The notes: generated by a model not told the origin, from the letters alone. Positions 37,080 through 49,208 are shown, counted from the stretch's first letter. The stretch: DNA of 64,000 nucleotides from Voacanga thouarsii (GCA_026120185.1 JANUWF010001101.1:3782001-3846000), one strand, 5' to 3'. Numbers and translations are program-made.

Positions 37080-38107
37080 ATTGATTTTTTTTTTTCCTTT
37101 GGGACATCTATTTAATTCTTGTGTGCTTTCATTTATCTTTATTTATTTTTTATTTTTTCTATATAATGTTATTTTCTTAATAATTTCGTAGTTTCCATTT
37201 TCTAATTTTTCGTATTTATTAAAAAAAAATCGGCCAGAGCAAGGCCAGTGCCAGCTTCTATCGGGAAAAATGTTTTAAGTGGCCTATTTGGCCACTTTGT
37301 TTTTAAACTAACTCACTTCCCTCGATTTTTCTCACAAACCAGTGCCGTTTTTTCACCTCCAAACACCACCAATTCCATTTTAAGTTTCAAAACATCAATC
37401 AAACATAAAATCCTCTTGTTTTTATTGAATCTACAGATCCAAATTCTAAAAATCTCAACTTTTTCTTCAAAATTCCATTTTCAAATCTCTCCTTTCAAGC
37501 AAGGCTTTCATCAAAAAGATTGTATCTTTTACTTGCCCATGTATTGTAGATTACGTAGGTATGATTTTTCTTGCATTCCTATGGTTCAATTCTTGCAATT
37601 GATTTTTTTTTTTTTTGGCATATTTTTGGCCGAAAATTGCATGTATTGGAATTAATGGTTGAATTGGCTTATCTTCATAGCATTATGTTAGAATAGCATG
37701 AGAGTATGCTTCTTAGATTATTTTTACAATAACATGTCCATACTATGATCATAGGTGGTATAGTCTTAGTTGTGGCAATTGTTTTGTTGATGAATTCATG
37801 TAATATGTTGAGTCATTACTTTAATCTTGGAATATGGATATGTTTTGCGTGTTATAATCTATTTGTGAAGTCATTGGGAATCATGTTATGATTTACATTA
37901 TGGCATTCAATCTCTTGTAGATTTTGAAAGGAAGTTAGGTTTAATTGACATTGTGGAGTGAGGTTTGTATGGATTGATTAACCATTGTGGAGTTTGGGAT
38001 TGTGTGTGAAGTGGCGTTATGGTGGTTTGATTCTCTTGAGGGCGGTTGTGACACTATTGCAAAAACATAGTCATCATCTTAATTAGCCATCCTAGTATTA
38101 TTTCATA
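37080..38107 (+). other. Spacer between gag and extra ORF of element E (no pol)
   Basis: Pyrimidine-rich, with T-runs and a short GC-rich passage (CGGCCAGAGCAAGGCCAGTG at 37231). In the pol-containing Athila layout, about 4 kb of protease-RT-RNaseH-integrase would sit here. The 135-aa open frame at 37248-37655 is Phe/Ser/Lys-rich and matches the non-coding spacer of elements A and C in position and composition, so I do not call it a gene. Confidence 0.6.
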
Positions 38108-41100
38108 ATGCCTAGAGAGAAGGGTTAATCGTTTAAATGGGCTAGAGCTTCATCTTCTTCTACTCCTACTTCCATAGACCCATTGTTCCTACACCCTGCT
38201 GATTTCATTGATCCAACCTACCAAGAGTGGTACACTAAGAGGGATGCTAATAAGATTATTGTAGAACACATTTTTGCACCATCACTAGACCGTGCCTTCA
38301 AGTTAGGCATCATGTTTAGACGCTTGGGGTGGGGACCAATTGTTCAACTCAAAGGACCCTATTGCTCTGTTCTAACAAAAGAGTTTTATGCTAATAAGGT
38401 CAAAAAATGTACCAATTATCTTAAGACCATTGAGACTAGAGTAAAGGGCACCCCTATCTTTCTAGACACAAATAGACTAATTGTCATCCTCCATGTAAAT
38501 GATGAAGGTTCTTAGTTAGCAGTAGATTAAAACAACCAAAAAATATTATCTGATCCTGACTGGAAAGTGAGTGATACAAGAGTTGCCTTGAGACTATATA
38601 GGAGAGGTCCTATACAGCAAGTAAGTTTTTACTCTAACAATTATCTTGAAGCCAACCTACGCGCCCTAATCTATATCTTTACTTACAATATTGTTCCAAA
38701 AGCTAGTAGGTTCAATGAGTCTCCTGTCATTGACTTGTATATTTTTCATAGAATGATGCACACTCTACCTATCCCGCTTACTCCTTTAATTATTTAATCC
38801 ATGCGGGATGTGGTCTATTCTCACCTTTCCACAAAAGCTTTTGTCTTCTCCCTCGTAATAATGAAAATCCTTGAAGCTTTTAGCATTAGCTTGGAAAGAG
38901 AACTTACTAAAACCACAACGGAGCGTGATATGGTTACTGAGCAAATGCTTACTAGCTATGGTTATCAGTATTGTATGGAGGTAAGATGTTGGTTACGACC
39001 TTTTGATATGCAGCATCCAAAACAAGTCAAACTTTCACCCAAAGAAGAAGAGCATCTTGCACCACCACCTCGAGCTGTGCTCCAATCTAGGGGTGATTAT
39101 TGTTAGATTGTATGCCCTCTTAGACTAGGTTTCTGATGTAAAATCGAATATTTTAATAAAAGAATTTATTTTCAAAAATTATTTGTGAATTTACTTTTTG
39201 TTTATGCACGATTTTCGTTTGGAACAGACCCATTGTGTTTAAATAAGTGATTTATGTGATTGGTGGTCTTTCACAGTAAGGTATGGATCACGGGTTATTT
39301 AACACATAAATATTTGTTCTTAACCTATTGATGAGACTGAGAACCTCATCATGCTTAGGTTATTATGTTATGAATTCCAAATGGGGAATGGCTTATCTTT
39401 AGCCAGTGAGTAGTCCACTCATTTCATGACATAAGCGTATTTCGAATACATAGGACAGGACCTGTAGTAGTGGTTTCTAAAAGTACTATATGATAGAAAC
39501 CTAGACTACTACCGCTACAGCATGGACTAGTACTCTACGACTTGAGTATGAGTTGGTAGTCTGACGAAGCTGGAAGCATATGCTTTGATATGCTATAATT
39601 GAGGTTCTATAGTAGAACCAATATACTTGTGTATTGGGTATATGTAACTAGTTAGTTAAGACAGACTTGTACAAGATAGTTTCTGCACTATATCGCCCCT
39701 TGTGGTTGTCCGAATCGTCTAAAATGTCCAGAGCCTTGGGAAACATGACTCGAATGTTTGCTTTAGGGTAGCTCCCTTGGAAAGTGAAAACACTCCAGGA
39801 AGTCGTGGATCATTGGACTAGAAGCCTAAGGATGGTCGATGTCATTTAGAGATATGTTAGTACACTTCTTCCTCTCTAAATGTACGGCGATGTGTAAAGG
39901 GGTATTTTAGTCATTTCACCTGTAGGTTGGAGACTTTGCTAATGCAGCATTATTCTTGGGGTCAATATTTCCTTATGGTGATATTAGAAAATATTTAAAA
40001 TGCAAAATACAGCTATTTATATAGTAGGGGTATTTTGGTCATTTTAGCAGCCAAGGCGATATGTCTTTTTGGTCCTCGGAATAGCTCATAAGTCCTAACT
40101 AATTTTAGGTTGAGGAATTAGTCTCAGTTCAAGAGGATTTTTATTTTATTTTAATTTATTTGAATTTATTCAGGATGTCTAATTTATTATTAGATTGGAA
40201 TAAAATAAATAAATAAAATAAAATATGAGTTGAGAGAAATTAATTATCTAGTTTAATTGGTTAATAAATTATTCAGGGCCTAGGTCCAGTATGAATAATT
40301 AAGAAATTAACCTGGGCTTAAACTAGTGAAAATAATTAATGTTTAATTATTTATTGGGTTATTTATATAAGCTCAAGAAATAAATAATTCAAGATTAATT
40401 ATTATGGTTCATTTGGACTCATTAATTATTTATTGGGTTATTTATATAAGCTCAGGAAATAAATAATTAATGTTTATTATTTTGGGCCTTTTGGGTCCAA
40501 GAAAAATAATAAATATTTTTCCAGCCCAATAGCTTGGACCTTAGAGTTTTTTTCCAGATACGGTTAAGAAGAATTTAGGGTTAAGCCAAACTGATTCTCA
40601 GGATAACATCCGGGTGTTTTGAAATGTGATATCCCGGGGATATGTTTATCAGAGATTGACAACTAGCTTTGGCTGACCAATAAACAAGTCTCTGGGAGAA
40701 AGAAAACCCTAATTTCCCTAGCCTATCAGAGTTTCACGCCACTCTCTCTGTCTCTCACGCCTCCCTCTTTCTCTGTTTTCTCCTTGGAGCTTTGCTAACC
40801 AATAGCAAGAGAACCAAGAAGATTTGAGACCGTTCTTCTTCACTGTTGTGTTCACTGACTAGAGGTTGGGCAAAGGAATATTCCGAGAGCTGAAAAGCTT
40901 GGCGTTCATGCAAACAAAGCAAAGTAGGAGGCTAGCGGATTTTCAACCGGAAGCTTCTTCAAGTGGGCAAGGTGAAGCGATTCCCATCGTTCAATCCACT
41001 TCTACTCAACCTAGTAGGCTTAAGGAGCGCAAAGGTATAATCTTCACGCTTCCGTGTGGCCTTTAAGGCTTGCGGTTTTTTTTCCGTCATTGCATGCTTC

Positions 41101-41358
41101 CCCTATTTTCCCGTCCCTCAATTTTAAGGCTGAGATGCACGGTCAATTGGAACATTTGAGAGTTGGCATGGAAACCCAAACGAAGATTTTGCTACAGCTA
41201 TGCGAATCCATGACTGCCCTCACTCGAAAGCAAGATGCTCAAGAACAATAATAGGCACAATGGTTGCAAAGATTTCCTGGAACTCAAGGAGGTAATGGTA
41301 GCCATGGGCCAATGCTGAGGATGATGATACTGAGGATGATCATGATGATGAGGATTGA
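38108..41358 (+). pseudogene. Athila-type extra ORF (plant-transposon-protein-like), interrupted by a solo LTR
   Basis: Starts MPREKG at 38108 with an in-frame TAA at 38126-38128. It continues FKWARASSSSTPTSIDPLF, DPTYQEWYTKRDANKIIVE, MFRRLGWGPIVQLKGPYC, TKEFYANKVKKCTNYLKT (to about 38515), and another frame reads RRGPIQQVSFYSNNYLEANL and LHPKQ-like pieces to 39100. The sequence is then split by 39101-41120. The C-terminal part resumes at about 41126 with EMHGQLEHLRVGMETQ and ends in an acidic tail with a stop at 41356-41358. It resembles the putative plant transposon protein domain of extra ORFs in Athila-like elements. Function unknown; no membrane segment is evident. Confidence 0.65.
39101..41120 (+). 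mobile_element. Solo LTR (copia-like) inside the extra ORF of element E
   Basis: Starts TGTTAGATTGTATGCCCTC in the middle of the extra ORF. No internal region follows. The left flank is ATTAT (39096-39100). The most consistent right end is CCGTCCCTCA at 41120, followed by ATTTT, a duplication with one mismatch, after which the ORF resumes. The right edge is less certain than the left. The sequence includes AAATAAATAATT-rich repeats (40200-40520) and a CT-rich stretch (40735-40790) typical of an LTR transcription-start area. Confidence 0.6.
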
Positions 41359-42722
41359 GTATTTTCCTACTACTCTGTATTTCTTTTCTCTTTATATTTT
41401 CATGACCTTTCTTAGAATTTTTTTTAGTTGCTTTGTTTTCTTTATTTTGATCCTCTTGTTCTTTTTCTTTGTTTATGTTTTTCTATTTTTGTTTCTTTTT
41501 TTATTATTTAGGTACTTATTCCCTTATGCCTCCTTGTGATGAATTCAAATATGTTGCAGTTTAGTTGTAATAGGAGTTTTTTTTTTTTTTGCTCTATTTT
41601 TTCTCTTTAATTATTTTGGTCCCTTGGCTTTGCTTTCTTTGTTATATTTTTTGCCATTGAGAACAATGTCCACTTAAAGTGTCGGGGAGAGTTTGGTATT
41701 GAAAATATTTTTCATATCTATCCATATCTATATTTTCTAAAAATTTTCTGAGAATTTTCAAATTTTTTTATGGTTTCAATGCCTTAGCAATGTTATGATT
41801 ATCTTTCTTTTTTTGGATATGAGATGTGTCATTCCTTAGGTGGATTTTTATAATACAATGATTTGTTGGACAGGATATGTTAAGACTAGAGAATTTGAAT
41901 TAATCTTGTTTATGCATTAGTATTTGAGTATATTATTTGACTCATCTAGTTTAAATGTGGAGAATGTGAGGAATATGAGAAAGGTTGTTAACTAACTCTT
42001 GTATTATGGGATTAAATTTTGCTTAACTTTGAGTTATGATGAGGAACGTGAGGAGATAAAATCTTTGAAAGAAAAGATTATGGAAAAATTGTGGAAAATT
42101 TTTGTAAAAATGAGTTGATTGTTGTTGATGATAAAATTTGTTTTTGATTGATTATGGGGGTCAATATGGATAGTGAAGAGAAATCTCCGTTCTTGAGGCT
42201 ATGAATTCCCTAAAGCAAAAGAAAGAAAAAAAGATTTTTAAAAAAAAAAATATGATGAGTGATGACTATAAGGGGACCAATACTATGTGTGAAGAGAAAT
42301 CGATACATTTAAGACTATCAATTCCCTAAGTCGTTGAAAAAATTGAGAGAAGAGTAAAATTTGGAGTGTTTTCCTTACATCATAACTTGAGTTGTGCAAT
42401 TTTTGGACATATAATACTTGAGCTGGTAGATAACTTAACTTGTATAATTCATGTTATCCATGTTTTTACTTGACGGGTGAAATAATATTCTTAGACTAGA
42501 GTATGGACTTGTTTAATTCAACTTTAAGGGCCTTGATATGTCTTGTGTAGTACTTTGTTTTGAGAATGCTTTCAAATGGTTAAAAGAATGACAAGAACAT
42601 ATCTAAATTTTGAAAGTTAATTGTGACTTTGTTTTAAGTGAAAACTTTTTGAAAGAATGTCTTGTTTTTATTTGTTTAAGGGCTTTGCTTGAGGACAAGT
42701 AAGAGTTCAATTGTGGGGGAAT
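41359..42722 (+). other. 3' UTR of element E with polypurine tract
   Basis: Non-coding. Contains GCCATTGAGAACAATGTCC and AAGTGTCGGGGAGAG (41650-41695), the equivalent of the CCACACTTAAACTAGACATT block in element A. The tract TTGTGGGGGA (42711-42720) is directly before the 3' LTR at 42723. T-rich low-complexity stretches occur at 41400-41520 and 41575-41590. Confidence 0.7.
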
Positions 42723-44138
42723 TGATAGGGGCTAAAATCATCACTATTTTCCTAGTTATTTAAGAGTGTTTTGTAATACATTTATTATAGAAAATTTTAT
42801 ATTCCTTCATATTTGATATTTTACCTTTGAAAAGGTGTTTTGGAATTTTATTGCAAAAAAAACGACAAAATCGTCGCCGCCAGTGCACGGTCGGCTTCAG
42901 CCGTGACCCACAGAGCCGGCGACGGCCCTGATCTGGAGAACAAGGGAAATTTTGTCTAAAAACAAAGCAAGACTAGAGCCGACCAGTGCACGGACGGCGT
43001 CGGATGTGATCCTCTAAGTCGGCGCTAGCTGCACTCTGAGCAATGTCAGTGAGCTCCAATTTTGAGCGGATTTGATAATGTTCAAGAGTTTTGATCTTTT
43101 TCAATCCCTACTCGGCCCAAAACTCTTAGGGGACAAATTTTAGCATCTTGAAAACCTATTTAGATAAGAAAAACACAAGACACAAGTACGAATTCAAGGA
43201 TCAAATTAGAAAATCACTCATTAAAGAAAGAATTCATCAAATCAAGGAGGATTGTCAAAGAGAGTCTTTAAAGGAGAAGAATGAGGCTTGCCTATGAGTG
43301 CTTTCTTTTACCTTTGTTTACTTGTTCTTAAACAATAATATATTCAATATTTCCATTATAATTTGACATTGTTCTTGGGATTTATGATTTATTGAGTTAA
43401 TTAAGTCTTTTGATCAATTGATTGTTGTTCTTGGTATTTGATTACTTGTTTTCTTACGGAGTTGGTTGACTGATTTTTATTATTAACTTGTTTGAAAAAG
43501 AGATTGGTAATGATTTCAATTAATTAATTTCATATTTATTATTTCTTAACTCACTTGAAAAATGGGTTAATTGTTTAGAACTTAGATAATCAAAGGTTAG
43601 TTGATGATTGCTAGAATATGAATTTATTGGCTAATTTCATGTTTTAAATCACCAAGAATATAGGGGTTTATATGTTGATTGATCTTAATGCATCTGTTGG
43701 CTAAATTGGTTGAGATATAATATATTCACTATTTTAACTAGAAGATAGTGATTCCATAGATTGAAAACGAAGTGGGTCTATCTTAAATCCTTCATGAAAC
43801 CAAGATGATAATTGATTGTGATATTGACTAAGTAATTCATTTTCATGTTTTCAAAAGATTTTGTCTAAATTGCATATTTTCACATCCTTGAATTGTATAT
43901 ATTTCTTTATTTTTTTTTTCTTATCATATCACTTTATTTGGTCGGTTAAACAATGAATTAAAAGTAATTAGTATGTACTTGTTCTTTTGAGGATCGATAC
44001 TCGTTAATTTTCCTATACTATGCTTACGATGAGTATACTTGCTCGTATACGTATTTTGAGATTAATGTTTTAATTAAAACTTAATTAAGGAATGTATTTA
44101 AATTTGATAATTTTTATACACTCAAAATTTACATATCA
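42723..44138 (+). repeat. Element E 3' LTR
   Basis: Direct repeat of 34017-35419, 1416 bases, ending CATATCA, followed by the target duplication ACAAA (44139-44143). Confidence 0.93.
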
Positions 44139-44143
44139 ACAAA

Positions 44144-45247
44144 TAAACTCCAAGATTGCTAAATGAAATAAATACTCCAAAAGCTGCACTAAGATTCTCC
44201 GTAAGAAAAGCTTCAATGCTAGATAAGAAGATTTTAGAATTGAAAGTATATGTCTAAAGAAAGGAGTCCGCAACTAAAACAACCACAAAGACTCTACCTA
44301 ACAATCTAAGCTAGACAAAACAAAAACACAAAGAACAAAGAAAAACCAAGACACAAACAAAGGCCAAGGAAGGAAATATCACAAAACCATCAATGTTTTT
44401 ACATGAAGAAAGAATATGGCAAGCACAGGATACTACACGAGCGTGCACAATCCCGTACAGGTTGCAGGAGAAAATATTTGCCTGTGCATAGCTTGTTCCA
44501 TGGGCATGCAACATGCAGTGCATATCTATTTTACTTTTAAAAATTTAAATTTTGAAAGCACGACAAGGTTGCATGGCTATGTAAGGTGGCACAGCTTAAC
44601 TTATAGTCGTGTTACTAGTCGTGCAACCATACTGAAAAAATTTTCAAAATATTTTAAACACAACATGAACTTTTAAAATCCTTTTCCAATTGTGAAGTTT
44701 TATGGCTTGTAAAAAATCATTTCCCTTACAAAATAGACTCAAAAACAAAAATAATAACAAAAACTCAAACAAAACATGTAATCAATCACTTATTGATGAA
44801 AAGAAAAGATACCTAACCTAGCTATGATAAACATATCAAAACAGATATAAAGACTAACATGTGATTAGATCACTTATTTAAAATAAAAAAAGGACTCAAA
44901 GATGGAAAGACTCCCTTGGGTATGGCCAATTAGATCATTAATGGGGCACCAATTGTAGAACACTCAAATTAGAGAAAGCATCTATCGCAAATGAGTTACT
45001 TCTCCACAAGTCCTTATATCTTTGAGATTAAAGTTAGACGCTTAGATATTTTCGCCATACGCACCTCATCTTTCTACTTTAGAAAATTCATACACCAAGA
45101 TGGAACAACCTCCAAAACAACAAAAACAAAAGTTAAAAGTAAAAGGAAAAATTAGACATCAAAAGACTTAATGAAGATTAACTATCACAAGAATCATTCC
45201 AATATCAAAACAAGAAGATAGAGATCCCTAGTAATGGTGCCATTTTT
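44144..45247 (-). other. Element D internal region, right part, with primer binding site
   Basis: Non-coding. The primer site at 45225-45242 reads TGGCACCATTACTAGGGA on the minus strand (tRNA-Asp type). A GC-richer passage at 44410-44530 has CGTGCACAATCCCGTACAG and CATGGGCATGCAACATGC, words that recur in the element's own LTR at 46540-46670. Confidence 0.65.
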
Positions 45248-46978
45248 TGTTGTAGGAAAATCATAACATTCAAAATAGAGTCATTTAAATGCAATCATCA
45301 TTCACCCAATAAAAAAAATATTTAAAAACCCTTATCCCTAAGATATACCGTAGTGTAACAATGAGTAAGGTATCAAACCTACAAGGAACTCAAGAGAAGT
45401 ATACTTTTATATTCTCTCTTATCTTAATCTTATGAACAATTTTTGAATAATTATCTTGAATGAATTCTTATGATGAATTCACATAACATAATTGGGGGAA
45501 ATCAAATAAGAAACTACCTAAACTAAAACATAGACAAATAAGAAAACTAACAAAATAAGAATAAGAAAACAAATACAAGTCAATTAAAAAACTAGCTTGT
45601 CTTAGGAACATATTTTGAAATCAAATGCTGAACACCTCAAATCCTTATCCTTGCCAAATTGGATTAATATTTGCTAAATGCTTCAAACTAATCCCTAATC
45701 TAATTGTTAATCTAATTCACTTAATTAACCCTTTTTTTAAAAGACATTAATACTTGAGTTAATAAGTATCTTAGATCAAGAACTAAATTGATATGTATAT
45801 GAAGGCATCACCAATGTCAAATTACATATAGCAATAAACTTTAACTATATACACTTTGAATCATACAATTCCCTATTAATCTAATCAAGCCATGAATTGC
45901 AACCCAATTAAGATTAATACATGCTACTTAGAAACCATTTAAAAGATTAATTAACTTAACTACTCAACTATACAATTTAATATGTTGATCATGCATAAGA
46001 AACTCAACACAATTACTAAGAAAAGAAACCAATCAAGCGATTAATTATCTTAGCTATTCAATCATAACTTCTCAACTATGTTGGCCAAACCAAGAGAAAT
46101 TAACACAATTCATAAAAGAAGAAATCTGAAATTGCATAAAAACTCAAAAGATAATCTTAGAATATAAAAGATAGAATCTTTGTTCAACAATCTCAAAGTA
46201 CCAAAATCAATACTCAAAACATAACCTAAACACAAAATAGAATCTTTATTTTTCATGAATATAAAACATAAAAATACAATACAATAAGAAACAAGAGAAA
46301 GTTTGAATGATAAAAGTTGGTAAGCTCCCAATCACAAATTCTTCCTGCCTTCGGACTCTTTCCCCTTCTTGAAGCCTTCTTTTGCTCAAAAGTAAGAAAG
46401 AATTACAATACATGATGATTTGGTGAAGTATAATGAAGGATCTCCTAAATTTGGACATTCTCCATTTTTATAAAGTCCTTAAGCTGTTATGGTTTTGAAT
46501 TTGGAAAGTTTAAACCTCTTTTGGATCAGAGGTATTGTACGGCCTGTATGCATAGTCGTGCACTAATCTCGTCCACAATTTCTATCCAAAAACTCACATT
46601 AGTGGCACAGGAATTGGCACAACCATACACCTAGTTGTGCACTATGCATGGGCATATAGCCATGCATATGGCAGAGCATTAACTTTTTTCAATTTTACAA
46701 ACTTCTGAGAGCATACTCTGCTTACCCATGTATCTGGCCATGCATAAGCTGCTCACTTCCAATAGCTCCAAATTCCTCCCAACTCTTTTCAAATCTTTTG
46801 GCAATTATCTTTAACTCAAAATTCAATTATTTAAGCTCTTGTTACACTCACTTTTCACCAACATAACCCAAAAACACACAAACATATAAAATGAGTAGAA
46901 ACCATCTAAAATTATACAAAAGATCAAGCAAAAGTCAAGTAAAAGGGCTATCAAAATATGATAATTTAATGCCTAACA
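45248..46978 (-). repeat. Element D 5' LTR
   Basis: Starts TGTTGTAGGAAAATC and ends TAATGCCTAACA. About 1.73 kb. Its right end is duplicated at 32404-32731. Reads as U5 to U3 from left to right because the element is on the minus strand. Confidence 0.8.
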
Positions 46979-48340
46979 AGTAGTCAACAAGTAAAACTAA
47001 TTTTTCTTTTCAGGTTACCCTTTGACATTCTTTAACCAGTCCGGCCTAACAATCCCAGAACTATAAGAAGAGAGATTAGAAGCAGTCCTCTCATGATTTG
47101 AATGGAGGTCAATTAAGAAATCAGCAAGTGGAAAATTAATGGTTAGAACTTGACAAATGTGATAATCAGTCGCAGGGTTATTTGCTTATATTGGCCCAAG
47201 GTAAAAAATACTAAGATTGGGTAAGTACTGTTACAACTACATTTGAAGTACATAATGATGTCTAGACACAGGCTCGATTTTTCTACCCTTAATCATGGTT
47301 CTAGAAAACTGGAATAGATCTCTATAAATACTAGTAAGAAATACACAAACCAGACCACTAGATAGCCAGTCATTATTAGGTAAACCAAGGTATATTTTCA
47401 GCAATAGGTCTATGTGTACTAGTGCACATAATATATCTATAGACCTAAAAAAAGATGAAATTGGTGAGCTCAGTATCAATAACTAGACCAGCTGGCTCGC
47501 ATTTCACTTAAATAAACCTAGGATAAGAAGAAACGACCTTAGAGTGCTTAATGGCATAAGGGAGGTTATTTTCTTTCGAGAAAAAAGTAAGGTCAGGACC
47601 ACTCATAGGAAGGCCAAGAATTACTGCCACGTCTAGCAGGTAGGGGTAATCATTCCAAAGGGGAACATAAAAACATTAATAGCCAGGTTTCAAAAAGCAT
47701 TTACTATTGATAACAATGCTCAGTTGATAGGGTAGCGATGAGTGGTTAGGTGGATTGCATCATAAATCCCCCGCTTCCGCCATTCATTCCTGCATTACTT
47801 AAAGATTCAGTTAAGCCAGGACTCATACTCTTCAAGGTAGCTCAGCCAACACCTCCACTTGTTGGGAAATTTAGCAAAGACACATTGGTTATTCTTAATG
47901 GGTTGTTTCAGTCCGATCGACTTGACATGATTCACTGCATCAGAGTTGCCGGTTAGATCTATCATGATAGGGCTTAGAATAAAGGCTTGTTCAAAATTAA
48001 GGCAAAGAATCATTGGACAACTATCCATAGCATTTGCTGAAGAATTAACAGGAAGTAGAAGAGGAGTGCAAATAGCCGGTAAGGGTTTGGTTGCTAAAAT
48101 AGTGAGAATTTCTCATTTGAATAGTGAAATTAAGCTAGTTAAAATTAGGAATAATGGAATATCATTGATTAGATTAAGAAATTTCAAATTTGAATATAAT
48201 TTTGATTTGATCTAGGTTTCAGGAATTAAAGATTATGATGAGGAATAAGGCTTCAAAAAGTCCAATTACCAGTTCTCTAGGAGCTGAAAATTATTTGTCC
48301 CATTTTCTTTAACAAGATAACAGGACAAATAAGGGGCTAG
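46979..48340 (+). mobile_element. 3' internal end of a Tat-type Ty3/gypsy element
   Basis: The sequence ends with the purine-rich AAATAAGGGGCTAG (48327-48340) just before TGTTGACACCC, an LTR start common in Tat-lineage gypsy elements. The region carries a decayed ORF on the opposite strand with plant-mobile-domain features. Antisense extra ORFs of this kind near the 3' LTR have been described for Tat elements. gag-pol is not present; element D occupies the left side. Family assignment is inferred. Confidence 0.5.
47010..48030 (-). pseudogene. Plant mobile domain (PMD)-like pseudogene, antisense to the host element
   Basis: Minus-strand reading gives, in order, KWRCWLSYLEEYESWL, RGIYDAIHLTTHRYPIN, FMFPFGMITPT, YLLDVAVILGLPMSGPDL, then LVIDTELTNFIFF, VYRYIMCTSTHRPIAEN, and finally FLTSIYRDLFQF. 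The order GIYDAI - FPFGE-like - ledVavLLGLP - LaSiYrDL follows the plant mobile domain found in MAIN/MAIL1-like proteins and in transposons. Several stops and frameshifts separate the pieces, so it makes no full protein. The last piece, SGIVRPDWLKNVKG, is near 47030. Confidence 0.6.
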
Positions 48341-49208
48341 TGTTGACACCCAAAAATGTAGCTAGCTAAACAAGTCAAGACATAACTAGATAGGCCAGTC
48401 AGAGCATGATTGAACGAGCCAGTCAAAAGCATCATTTGGACAGGCCAAATAGGTGTAACTAGGCCAAATAAGCAAGCTAGGCTAGGCAGCCTCCAACAGA
48501 ACCGGAACAAGTCAGAGAATCGATCGGCTAAGAATTTGATTTCAATCAGGACATTTCTTATAAGTTGGTTGTTAAGGGGATAATGCACAGATTTCTCTCC
48601 AAGAAGTCGCCCACTTCGCCATTAATGATCATAAAGTAGAGGAAGGCAACCATAATCACCATTATCTCTATTTACAATCATAGAGATGTGACTTGGAAGC
48701 TTGGAAACTAGGAATTCTATCTATAAAGGCTAAAAGTTAAGTAGAAGAAAAGGAAAACATTAAGAAATCATCTTAAAAGTATGTTTCATTCCTTAATTTC
48801 ATTTGAAAGCATGTTTTACTAATTTTATTTATAACTTTATGTTTAAATTCATGTACTTTTATAACTTTCAATCAATTCTAGCCAAGTCTTTCCTTCAATT
48901 TTCTGGGTGTTTGTGCTTTTAGGGTTATTGCCTTGATTCCTTAGTTCATTCCTTCCAATTCACACTAAATTATTGCATTCACTTCATGAATTAAACTTGC
49001 TTGAAGGCTTTTTGGAGTGCTCCAAGGAACCTTATAGTTTGATCCTTAACTTCCTGCATGACTTCCCAGAAATAGTTGCTTAGAAGAAGTAATAAGGAGT
49101 GTGGAATATTTAACTGACTAAGTGTTATCTTCGACCAATCTAATCACCGCTAAATTCATTTGGCTACTCACTGAATTGATGGCCAGACAATGAATTCTAG
49201 ATTCAACA
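48341..49208 (+). repeat. Probable Tat-type 3' LTR (right end approximate)
   Basis: Begins TGTTGACACCCAAAAATG directly after a polypurine tract. A CTATAAAGG box at about 48721 could be the promoter. A possible end is GATTCAACA at 49208; no second LTR or target duplication is available in the window to prove it. Short repeated AGGCCA-type words occur at 48370-48490. Confidence 0.5.

Larger units (their letters stand above)
34017..44138 (+). mobile_element. Element E: Athila-like Ty3/gypsy element with gag and extra ORF but no pol
   Basis: LTRs 34017-35419 and 42723-44138, target duplication ACAAA at 34012-34016 and 44139-44143, a tRNA-Asp-type primer site after the first LTR and a polypurine tract before the second. 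Internal order: leader, degenerate gag (35718-37070), non-coding spacer (37080-38100), extra ORF (38108-41358, interrupted by a solo LTR), 3' UTR. No protease, reverse transcriptase, RNase H or integrase is recognisable. It resembles TR-GAG-type non-autonomous elements. Confidence 0.9.
32404..46978 (-). mobile_element. Element D: non-coding gypsy-type LTR retrotransposon, host of element E
   Basis: Minus-oriented. Its 3' LTR remnant (32404-32731) matches the right end of the 5' LTR (45248-46978). Internal sequence is 32732-34016 plus 44144-45247, about 2.4 kb, with a polypurine tract at one end and a tRNA-Asp-type primer site at the other. No gag or pol can be recognised, so it is a LARD-like non-autonomous element. 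Element E sits inside it with duplication ACAAA. The rest of its 3' LTR should lie left of the window, separated by element C. Confidence 0.75.

Noticed and set aside
37248..37655. 135-aa open frame as a gene
   Set aside because: It lies in the pyrimidine-rich spacer after gag, has biased composition, and the matching spacer in elements A and C is not open in this frame.
44416..44676. 86-aa ORF
   Set aside because: It sits in the GC-richer block of element D that is shared with the element's LTR; nothing suggests coding.
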